Origin: JBBDWK01 sp040902885
GTDB lineage: Bacteria; Acidobacteriota; Terriglobia; Bryobacterales; Bryobacteraceae
DNA: 33,905 nucleotides
Direction of reading: 5' to 3'
NCBI GenBank assembly: GCA_040902885.1
Contig: JBBDWK010000036.1
Coordinates: 1-33,905, forward strand
Shown: positions 25,075-32,175 of the stretch, piece after piece
How the letters are laid out: every line of letters starts with the position of its first letter
How positions within the stretch are numbered: position 1 is the stretch's first letter
Position numbers and translations under genes: made by a program
Notes under the pieces: generated by a model
Seen by the model: the letters and a program-made list of their open reading frames with translations, nothing else
Database searches by the model: none
Told to the model about the DNA's origin: nothing

Positions 25075-25239
25075 TTACGAACTTGCTTTGAACCGTCTGC
25101 GCGATGGCCGCTTGTGGAGTTTCTTCAGCACGATGGAGCCATCGACGATCTGGAAGGCGATCTCAACTCCGGCGCCGAGCTTGTAGCGGTCCCGGATCTT
25201 CTTCGGAATAATCACTCTCCCGCGTGCGCCGGATTTCAT
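25075..25239 (-). CDS. Short AbrB-family DNA-binding protein (possibly degraded antitoxin)
   Basis: A 54-residue frame starting at the ATG at 25239. GARGRVIIPKKIRDRYKLGAG followed by VEIAFQIVDGSIVLKKL (seen here in two parts) is the core of a SpoVT-AbrB domain, as in VapB/MazE antitoxins. It ends in a basic tail, HKRPSRRRFKASS. Family members usually have a few more N-terminal residues and a toxin-binding tail of about 30, both missing here. No Shine-Dalgarno sequence is present. No toxin adjoins it other than HigB, which already has HigA. It may be a remnant of a second toxin-antitoxin pair or a small stand-alone regulator. Confidence 0.5.
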   Translation of the reverse strand: MKSGARGRVIIPKKIRDRYKLGAGVEIAFQIVDGSIVLKKLHKRPSRRRFKASS

Positions 25240-25280
25240 GCAAGAGTGAGTGCATTTCGGCTGCCGACCGGAAAGGCGCT

Positions 25281-26066
25281 TTACCGTGTGAATACGAACG
25301 GCTCGCCGTGCTTCAGCTCCAGATAACCCACGTCGGGGCAGCGGAGCTTCAGCGAAGCGCGGAACTGGCCAGGGTCAATCGAGTTGTCGGGAAACATGTC
25401 GTAGTGGCAGGGGATGGCCGCGCGCGGGCGGATCTTGCCGGCCAGTTGCGCGGCTTCCCAGTGCGAGAGGTTGTTGAAGCCGCCGTTGATGCAGGCGATC
25501 ATCAAGTCCGGCTTATGGCGTTCGGCCGAAACCAGCAGCTCGCTGTAATCGGTATCGCCCGTCATGTAGATGCGCGGGCCGCCCGCGAACTCGAAAACGT
25601 AGCCCATGTGGTTCAGGTCAGTATCGTCCGTGGGAAGGGCGAAGCAGCCGCTGATTTTGATGTCGCGCATTTCCATCTCGCACGACGGCCATGCGGGGAC
25701 GATGCGGCCCGGCTCCACGCCCTCCTGTCCGTACACTTCGCAGCTTGGGTGCGGGCCAATGAAGCTTGCTGTGTCCTTGTGGCGCAGGTTCCGGATGGTG
25801 AACGGGTCCGTGTGGTCGGTGTGATTGTGCGTGCACGCGTACAAATCCACGTCCAGCTCTTCGGGCGGGATCAGTACCGGAACCCGGCGTTCGAGGTTCA
25901 CGCCCAGATCCGAGTAGAGGTCCGCGCAACTGTTGGTGAGGTACATGTCCGTGCTGAGCAGCGTTCCCTCGGGAGTTTTGAAGATGAAGCCGTTCTGGCC
26001 GAGCCACCAGATGCCTACGGAATCGCGGGGCACCGGGTAGGCGCGGATCTCCTGCATCAGAGTCAT
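25281..26066 (-). CDS. UlaG-like metallo-beta-lactamase-fold hydrolase
   Basis: A 261-residue cytoplasmic enzyme (no signal peptide). The metal motif is THNHTDHTDP (His80, His82, Asp84, His85), and further ligands probably come from YMTGDTDYSE and PCHYDMFPDN. WWLGQNGFIFKT near the N-terminus is typical of the group that includes L-ascorbate-6-phosphate lactonase UlaG. No ula operon or phosphotransferase gene is nearby, so the substrate is probably not ascorbate phosphate. The start is the ATG at 26066; a TTG immediately before it is also possible. TACAAT lies 8 bases upstream of the ATG, inside the short gap after the peroxiredoxin gene. Confidence 0.85.
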   Translation of the reverse strand: MTLMQEIRAYPVPRDSVGIWWLGQNGFIFKTPEGTLLSTDMYLTNSCADLYSDLGVNLERRVPVLIPPEELDVDLYACTHNHTDHTDPFTIRNLRHKDTASFIGPHPSCEVYGQEGVEPGRIVPAWPSCEMEMRDIKISGCFALPTDDTDLNHMGYVFEFAGGPRIYMTGDTDYSELLVSAERHKPDLMIACINGGFNNLSHWEAAQLAGKIRPRAAIPCHYDMFPDNSIDPGQFRASLKLRCPDVGYLELKHGEPFVFTR

Positions 26067-26080
26067 CAACGGCTATTGTA
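26067..26080 (-). promoter_or_regulatory. Candidate -10 directly before the UlaG-like gene
   Basis: TACAAT (minus strand, 26075-26080) lies 8 bases before the ATG at 26066, and there is no Shine-Dalgarno sequence or clear -35. It would allow a separate leaderless transcript, although the gene is only 22 bases downstream of the peroxiredoxin gene. Confidence 0.35.
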
Positions 26081-26088
26081 AACGCGCT

Positions 26089-26541
26089 CTATGGCTTCGG
26101 CTGGACGGATGCCAGAATTTCGCCGGACGATGGTTTGCCCCGCTTCCCGTATCGGATGGTTCCATCCGGGCCGATGACGTAGACCGTGCGGCGAACCACG
26201 ATCCCGCCGGCCTTGTAGAGCGCGGCTACTTTCTGGCCCTCATCCACCAGCAGCGGGAACGGCAGCTTCTGGTTGGACCGGAAGCGGGCATGGCTCTCCG
26301 GGCTCTGGGGGTTGACTCCGAAAACGGCGATGTTTCGGTCGCGAATCCAGTCCCAGCGGTCGCGCAGCTCGCAAAGCTGGCGGCGGCAGATTGTGGTCTC
26401 GTCGCCTGGATAGAAGACCAGCACGACGTTTCTGCCCCGCAGCGCAGCCAGAGAGACCTCGTTCCCGGCTTCGTCCGGAAGCGTGAAATCGGGCGCCCGC
26501 CCGCCTGTGGGAAGAGGGCCGCCCAGCAGCCAGTCCAGCAC
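26089..26541 (-). CDS. PrxQ/BCP-type peroxiredoxin
   Basis: A 150-residue thiol peroxidase that reduces hydrogen peroxide and organic hydroperoxides. APDFTLPDEAGNEVSLAALRG is the family start (seen here as APDFTLPDEAG then VSLAALRG). FYPGDETTICRRQLCELRD contains the peroxidatic Cys52 and, five residues later, the probable resolving Cys57, the spacing of two-cysteine PrxQ enzymes. The loop is atypical because TTIC replaces the usual TPGC. There is no signal peptide. The start is GTG, overlapping the previous gene's stop as TAGTG, so it is coupled to the large secreted protein. Confidence 0.87.
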   Translation of the reverse strand: MLDWLLGGPLPTGGRAPDFTLPDEAGNEVSLAALRGRNVVLVFYPGDETTICRRQLCELRDRWDWIRDRNIAVFGVNPQSPESHARFRSNQKLPFPLLVDEGQKVAALYKAGGIVVRRTVYVIGPDGTIRYGKRGKPSSGEILASVQPKP

Positions 26542-29500
26542 TAGCGAACTCCGATCTTCACCGCGTTGCCAGCCACGCCGCCTACGGACAGGGTCAGGGT
26601 TTGCTCCCCCGGCGCGACGTTATCCGGGATCTGCACATTCACCTGATAAAGCCCCTGGTAGCCGAACGCCAGGCCGCTGAAGACCACCCGCGCCGGCGCG
26701 GAGCCGACGAATACCTGGGGAGAAGCGACGGTTTCCTGCAAGCCCTCGATGGCCGAAGGCCGGACGGGACCGAGTCCAGTGGCATAGATCTCGATGTATC
26801 CGCCGCGCTGCGCAGGCCGCTGAACCGTAGTGAGCGCAGTGCCGGCGTTCAGAACCGCTCCAAAACTGGTAACGGGATCGAAAAATATGCCGGGAAGGAT
26901 GCGACGCACCGGCACCTGCACGGGTTCGGAGATGCCCGCTGGAGTGGAGATTCGCATTTCCGTGTTTCCCTCGGGAATGTCAGATGGCACGAGAAAGTTG
27001 ATCTGGGTGTCGCTGACGTAGAGCAGCGGGACGGCCCTGCCACCGATGAAAACGTTCACCCCGGCGAGAGAATCCGGCCAGGGCAGCCTCGATTGCGCCG
27101 TACTGCCGGCCGCCAGATTGGTGCCGAAGAGCGTCGACAGCCCTCCCGGGGAGAGCCCCGATACGAATGACGCGGCATTAACAACACTCTGAGCGCTGGC
27201 AAGGGCCGGCGGTCCCAGTGTGCTTACGAGAGCGCCGGCAGGAATCGAAGCGCCTTCAATGCCGGCTCGCAGCACCGGATTGGAAGCCGTGCCGGGCGTC
27301 CAGAGGAAGCTCACCCGGCCGTTTTCATCGCTCGTCGCCGTGGCTGGCGTGACCGACCCCCCTGCGCTGGCTGTGGCCTGGACGCGCAGGCCGGGATAGG
27401 GCAGTTCGTTGTGGTCGGTGATGCGAAAGACGAGGGGCTGCGGCAGGGGCGCGTTGCCCGTGGACCGCTGGCGGTCTCCCGATACGGCGACCACGCGAAG
27501 ATCGGTCACGGCCGGGGCGATCTGGAAGCGCGCGACCGCGCTGTCATACTGCGAATCCGCGGGCTCGGCGGTAATCTCATCCACGCCGCCGCGAACCCCG
27601 GAGATACTGAAACCGGCCGTGGTCTCTCCCACCGGCAGGGTCACCGACGAAGGGACGGACGCGTTGCCAGTCTGGCTCCGCAGGAGCACGGTCAGCGGAA
27701 CGGGTGAGGGATTCTGAATTGTTATCGTGACGGAAGTCTCCCGGCCGGCCACCAGCCCGGCGGCGGGGAACGCGGAGAGGTGAAGGCTGCGGCGCAAGGC
27801 GGTATCGGCGACGGCACGGTCGGAGGTGACCCGCCGGAAGTAGCCTTCAAACTCACGGCGGTAGGTTTCCATCTGGTCCAGCTCGTCCTGCGACGGCGTG
27901 GATCCCTCGGCGACGATCAGCACGAAGGCAAAACGGAACCGGCGCTGGGCCACGGTGTGGTCGGGAGTGCGGCGTCCCTCGGCGCCGATAATCTCCTGGA
28001 TGGCAATATCGCGGCGCTCGCCATCGATGTTCACGCCCACCTCCGGGGACCGCACCGCGCTGGCGCCGGGGCCGGTGACCAGGAAAGTGGGCGGAACCTC
28101 CTCGAGCGGGCGCAAGCCCATCAGGTATTGGTCGAGTGGTGAGAAGGCCTCCACGGTTGCCACGGTGGTGAAGCGCGGAGAGACGCCGGGTCCGTTATCG
28201 CGGATGCGGTTGCCTTCCAGAATGGACGCTTCGGAGTTGAACGAGAAGCTCCAGTGAGCGCCCTGGACGCCGAGCATGGGCCGCGCGCCCGGGTCGTTGG
28301 GGTTGCGCACGCTGGCATAGGCCAGGAACAGATGGCCGGCCTCGTGGGCCAGCACGCTCATGGGGGTGTCGCCCGCGGCGCGGCGCTGAGGAACGACCGC
28401 GTTGATATCGCGTGGATATTGGCTCAACGGGCCCATGTTGACGATGGCTTGCAAGCGGCGCGGCGAGCCGAACTCCGCGCCGATATCTACGATGTTGTCG
28501 CCATAGCCGGTGCGGTTGTTGCGCAACGTGATCTCGAAGGCCACCGCGCCGCTGGAGGCTTGAATCGCCAGATTGTTATAGAAAATCAGGAAGTCGTAGG
28601 CATCGTCGTGCGCTTCGAAGAATTTTTGGGCGGCGGTGGTGACATCCACTTCATTGAGGCCGCCAAAACGCTCCGCAATAGTGGAGGCGTATTCCGAAGC
28701 GCTGCCGGAAAGGAAAGACACAACGGCGCCCGAACCGCGCAGGCCGCCGGGGGCGATTGCCACCACGGCCTCCTCCGTGCGGATGGTCTCGTAGGCGAAT
28801 TCGATGCGGCCGTCGGGGAACAGTCGGATCTGGAAGGTCTGGGTCCGGCCGGACGTGAAGTCCTGAAACTCCGGGACTTCCACCCAGCTCACCACCACGC
28901 GCGTGGGCTCGCTGAGCACGCGAACTCCTTCCGAAGTTCGTGAAGGATCCAGGTCGCGGAAGAGGCCGGCAACGCGGGGCGCCCCGACCGCGATACGGCC
29001 CAACGAGCGTTCGCTGGTTGACCGGTCGCCCGCCCCGAAGGTCAGATTGCCGTCCGAGTTGACGTAGACCTCACGATGCGTTGTGCCGTAGTACGGAAAG
29101 CCGAACGGAAGCTGGACGAGGCGGAAATCGTCGTCGCGCATGCCGGAGAGCGGCGCGCCGGAGGAAGCCAGCCCGGCGTCGTAAGTGTTCTCGGAGACCT
29201 GGAAGCGGTAGCTCGCGGCGGCTGCGCTCTGTGGCGAGAAGACGATGGTTTTCTGGTTTAAATTGAAAATATTGCGGCGGGCAATCACGCCATCCGAATC
29301 TTCCATGATCACCAGATTCCCGGCGTCGCGGGTCTGCGTCCGGGTGGGGATCGGCTCGCCGAACTGGAGGAGCCTGAGATTGCGGGCGTATCGCGCTTCG
29401 CGGTGAAGGTGGCGCTCTTCCTTCCACTTTTCGCGATTTGTGCCGCAGGTGACCTGGTCCTGGCGGGCGTCGCCGGGAACGGCAAGGAACAGGGCGGCCA

Positions 29501-29603
29501 GAACGAGATGCGGCGCTCTCGCGAACCCGGCCTTGAACCAAAACGGAGAACCCGCTGTAAGATAGAACCCTGGAGACAACCAGAATATTATGGCATTTTG
29601 CAC
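26541..29603 (-). CDS. Large secreted modular protein with HEAGH metalloprotease-like motif and Solibacter-type C-terminal domain
   Basis: A 1020-residue predicted extracellular protein. A hydrophobic segment near residues 31-44 (HLVLAALFLAVPGDA) serves as signal peptide. Residues about 155-300 resemble a nidogen-like module (FPYYGTTHREVYVNSDGNL, then GRIEFAYE). Residues 415-424 carry SVLAHEAGHL with a possible third zinc ligand at His450, suggesting a metallopeptidase. About 690-790 looks like an invasin-type Ig domain (DENGRVSFLWTPG). Residues about 800-1020 match the Solibacter C-terminal domain (NAASFVSGLSPGGLSTLFGTNLA type). The start is uncertain: GTG at 29603 overlaps the divergent zinc-ribbon gene by 14 bases, TTG at 29579 is an alternative, and neither has a Shine-Dalgarno sequence. 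No overall function is established. Confidence 0.83.
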   Translation of the reverse strand: MQNAIIFWLSPGFYLTAGSPFWFKAGFARAPHLVLAALFLAVPGDARQDQVTCGTNREKWKEERHLHREARYARNLRLLQFGEPIPTRTQTRDAGNLVIMEDSDGVIARRNIFNLNQKTIVFSPQSAAAASYRFQVSENTYDAGLASSGAPLSGMRDDDFRLVQLPFGFPYYGTTHREVYVNSDGNLTFGAGDRSTSERSLGRIAVGAPRVAGLFRDLDPSRTSEGVRVLSEPTRVVVSWVEVPEFQDFTSGRTQTFQIRLFPDGRIEFAYETIRTEEAVVAIAPGGLRGSGAVVSFLSGSASEYASTIAERFGGLNEVDVTTAAQKFFEAHDDAYDFLIFYNNLAIQASSGAVAFEITLRNNRTGYGDNIVDIGAEFGSPRRLQAIVNMGPLSQYPRDINAVVPQRRAAGDTPMSVLAHEAGHLFLAYASVRNPNDPGARPMLGVQGAHWSFSFNSEASILEGNRIRDNGPGVSPRFTTVATVEAFSPLDQYLMGLRPLEEVPPTFLVTGPGASAVRSPEVGVNIDGERRDIAIQEIIGAEGRRTPDHTVAQRRFRFAFVLIVAEGSTPSQDELDQMETYRREFEGYFRRVTSDRAVADTALRRSLHLSAFPAAGLVAGRETSVTITIQNPSPVPLTVLLRSQTGNASVPSSVTLPVGETTAGFSISGVRGGVDEITAEPADSQYDSAVARFQIAPAVTDLRVVAVSGDRQRSTGNAPLPQPLVFRITDHNELPYPGLRVQATASAGGSVTPATATSDENGRVSFLWTPGTASNPVLRAGIEGASIPAGALVSTLGPPALASAQSVVNAASFVSGLSPGGLSTLFGTNLAAGSTAQSRLPWPDSLAGVNVFIGGRAVPLLYVSDTQINFLVPSDIPEGNTEMRISTPAGISEPVQVPVRRILPGIFFDPVTSFGAVLNAGTALTTVQRPAQRGGYIEIYATGLGPVRPSAIEGLQETVASPQVFVGSAPARVVFSGLAFGYQGLYQVNVQIPDNVAPGEQTLTLSVGGVAGNAVKIGVR

Positions 29604-30435
29604 GAAATGTGGAGGGACAGTACTTGAGGATGCGAAGTACTGCCCAGGCTGCGGCCAGGCGGTGAACGGTCCGGTCCCGGCGCAGAGTGTGCCGCTCGAC
29701 TACACCGTTCAAGGAGACAATCTTCAGGTGGTTCGCGTCCGCATGAAGCCGGGCCAGGAGATCTTCGCGGAAGCCGGCAAGATGGTCTACAAGACCACTG
29801 GAGTCCAATGGGAAACGCGCATGAGCGGAAACACGCTCGGCGAAAAGATCATGGGCGCCCTGCGCCGGACGGTAACCGGGGAAAGCCTGTTTCTCACTTA
29901 TTTTCGCGCCACGACGGAAGGTGAGGTGGGCTTCGCGGGAAACTATCCGGGGCGGGTTCAGGTCTTCGAGCTGTGTCCCGGCCAAAGCGTGCTGGCCCAG
30001 CGCGATGCCTTTCTGGTGGCGCAAGCCAGCGTCACTTTGGGCGTCGCTTTCGTGAAGAAGCTCGGTAGCGGCTTTTTCGGCGGAGAAGGTTTCATTCTGG
30101 AGAAGCTGACCGGACCCGGAGCGGTGTTCATCCATGGAGGCGGCGACTTCATCGAGTTTCAACTGCGGCCCGGCGAGCAGCTGCAGGTGGACACGGGCTG
30201 CATTGTAGCTTTCGATGAAACGGTGGACTACGACATTCAGTTCGTGGGCGGCATCAAGCGTGCCATCTTCGGCGGCGAGGGACTGTTTCTGGCCACTCTG
30301 ACCGGGCCCGGAAAGGTGATTGTGCAGAGCATGACGCTCGAGAAGCTGCGCCGCGAGATGGGGCCCATGCGCGCGGGTGGCGACGAGCGCAGCCCGTTAG
30401 GGGCGCTGGGTGGAATTTTCTCCAGCGAAGACTGA
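29590..30435 (+). CDS. AIM24/TIGR00266-family protein with N-terminal zinc ribbon
   Basis: A 281-residue protein. The N-terminus is a zinc ribbon, CTKC and CPGC (Cys4, Cys7, Cys18, Cys21). Residues about 35-260 form the glycine-rich beta fold of the AIM24 family: MKPGQEIFAEAGKMVYK, FFGGEGFILEKLTGPGAVFI, FGGEGLFLATLTGPGKV. The yeast homologue affects mitochondrial inner-membrane organisation; bacterial function is unknown. No signal peptide. GGAG lies 14 bases upstream of the ATG, which is distant. It is divergent from the large secreted protein, and the two 5' ends overlap if that gene starts at 29603. Confidence 0.87.
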   Translation: MAFCTKCGGTVLEDAKYCPGCGQAVNGPVPAQSVPLDYTVQGDNLQVVRVRMKPGQEIFAEAGKMVYKTTGVQWETRMSGNTLGEKIMGALRRTVTGESLFLTYFRATTEGEVGFAGNYPGRVQVFELCPGQSVLAQRDAFLVAQASVTLGVAFVKKLGSGFFGGEGFILEKLTGPGAVFIHGGGDFIEFQLRPGEQLQVDTGCIVAFDETVDYDIQFVGGIKRAIFGGEGLFLATLTGPGKVIVQSMTLEKLRREMGPMRAGGDERSPLGALGGIFSSED

Positions 30436-30495
30436 ATTTCCCCAATCCATTACTAAAGTCCCGGTTGGCCCCGTCCGATGTTAGGTGCAGGGCCG

Positions 30496-32053
30496 ATGCA
30501 GACGACCGCAAAAACCGAAGTCATCGATCATGAGCTGCAAACGCGGCTGCTCGCGCAGGTGGCCGAGCTGGATCGCCTCAAGAATCATTTTCTGGCGAGC
30601 CTGAATCACGAGATCCGTACTCCCATGAACGGCATCCTCGGCATGACCGAGTTGCTGCTGGAGACGAACTTGAGCGAGACCCAGCGGGAGTATGCGCTGG
30701 CTTCGCAAGTTTGCGCCCAGGAGCTTCTGCAGTTGCTCAGCTCCTCGCTCGATTTCTCCTCGCTGTCCGCCGGGATCATGACGCTCGACACCTCCGACCT
30801 GGATCTGGTGGAGACGCTCGAAGCCGCGGTGAGCGATCACAGCCTCCAGGCGGAACTCAAAGGTCTCGAGTTGATCGCCAACTTCTCCGCGGATCTTCCG
30901 GCGGTGGTCGTGGGAGACGCCGCGCGGCTAAGGCAGCTCTTGGGGCGTTTCATCGCCAACGGCATCAAGTTCACCTCCTCCGGCGTAGTGGAAGTTACCG
31001 CCAGCGCGGGTTCTCCCTGCGGGCCGAACTGCTTTCCCTTGCGCGTATCCGTAAGGGACACCGGAATAGGGATCGAGTCCGCCCGGCTGGGTCAGATTTT
31101 CGAGTCCTTCCGGCAGGGAGACGGCGGGCTGTCGCGACGTTACCGGGGCCTGGGTTTGGGGCTGGCCATCGCCCAAAAGCTGGTCCACCTGATGAACGGC
31201 AGTGTGGCGGTCGAAAGCACGCCGGGCGAGGGCAGTGTGTTTACGTTTACCGTTCCGCTTGAAATCTCCTCCCAGAACACGACGCCCTCCTGGGAACCGG
31301 CACTGCGCGGCCGGCGCATGGCGGTGGTGTACCGGCTGCCGGAGGCCGCGCAAGCCATAGCGGATATTGCCGCCCAATTCGGCATGCGGCCGCAGTGCTT
31401 CGCCACCCACGAGGAACTGCGGCACTTGAAGCTCGCGCCCTGGGTGGTGTTGCTGGACGCGGACGGGGACGAATCGAGTCTAGACGCGAGCACAAGGACC
31501 ATCAAGGAGATGGCGCCCGCTTCGCTAGTGGTGGGTCTGGTGCGGCAATCGTCGCATCGGAAGGCCGCATCGGAGTGCGACATCGAGATCGTCAAGCCGG
31601 TCCGCCGCTACACTCTCTACGACACGCTTCTCGGCCTGCTCTCCGATGCGGCGCGCGCGAACATTCCCAAGCGCCGCATCCTGCTGGCCGACGACAATCA
31701 GCTTGCGCAGCGCCTGGTGACCCACATCCTCAAGCGGGGCGGCTACCTGGTGGATTGCGTGGACAGCGGCAAGGCGGCCATNNNNNNNNNNNNNNNNNNN
31801 NNNNNNNNNNNNNNNNNNNNNNNNNNNNNNNNNNNNNNNNNNNNNNNNNNNNNNNNNNNNNNNNNNNNNNNNNNNNNNNNNGGCGGCCATACGCTGCCTG
31901 CCGGGAATGGCCGATGTGCCCATCGTGGCCCTGACCGCGGACGCCTCCGACGCGCAGCGCGAAGTGTGCCGCGACCACGGCATGACGGCGTTCCTTTCAA
32001 AACCGATAAAATCCGAAGAGCTTCTGGCCGCCGTGGCGCGCTCCTTAAGCTGA
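30496..32053 (+). CDS. Soluble hybrid sensor histidine kinase (interrupted by an assembly gap)
   Basis: A cytoplasmic histidine kinase without input domain or membrane segment. Numbering is from the ATG at 30496, which follows GCAGGG; 30478 is an alternative start. Order: HisKA with SLNHEIRTPMNG (His38), HATPase with an N-box near FIANGIKFT (Asn155), DTGIGI (188-193) and GLGLGLAIA; then a degenerate receiver-like domain (about 270-388; VVLLDADGD, IVKPVRR); then a true receiver starting RRILLADDNQ (Asp399, Asp400). One hundred N interrupt it, and the phosphate-accepting Asp is lost in the gap. After the gap the frame resumes shifted by one (VPIVALTAD, AFLSKPIKSEELL) and stops at 32051-32053. 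Output partners are unknown. Confidence 0.85.
31782..31881. other. Assembly gap of 100 N
   Basis: Exactly 100 undetermined bases, the conventional placeholder for a gap of unknown size. The flanking codons are in frames that differ by one; the true missing length must be a multiple of three if the gene is intact. A normal receiver domain would need roughly 80-90 bases here. Confidence 0.95.
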
Positions 32054-32076
32054 CGAACACACAAGCCGACGACGGG

Positions 32077-32088
32077 CCGCGAACGCGG
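32077..32088 (+). terminator. Short GC hairpin after the kinase gene
   Basis: CCGC (32077-32080) and GCGG (32085-32088) flank GAAC, 23 bases after the stop, followed by AATTGCCTTATC. The stem is very short, so this is only a weak terminator candidate. Confidence 0.2.
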
Positions 32089-32129
32089 AATTGCCTTATC
32101 TCACAATAATTTTCCGTACTCCCGCGGGT

Positions 32130-32154
32130 ATTGGAGTAAAATATTAATTGGAGT
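32130..32154 (+). repeat. Direct repeat upstream of secA
   Basis: ATTGGAGT occurs at 32130-32137 and 32147-32154, a 17-base period, around an AT-rich TAAAATATTAA that could contain the secA -10 region. Nearby CCCGCGGG is self-complementary. No convincing -35 was found, so the promoter assignment is tentative. Confidence 0.3.
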
Positions 32155-32175
32155 TTCCCCGCGTAAGAGACCCTC

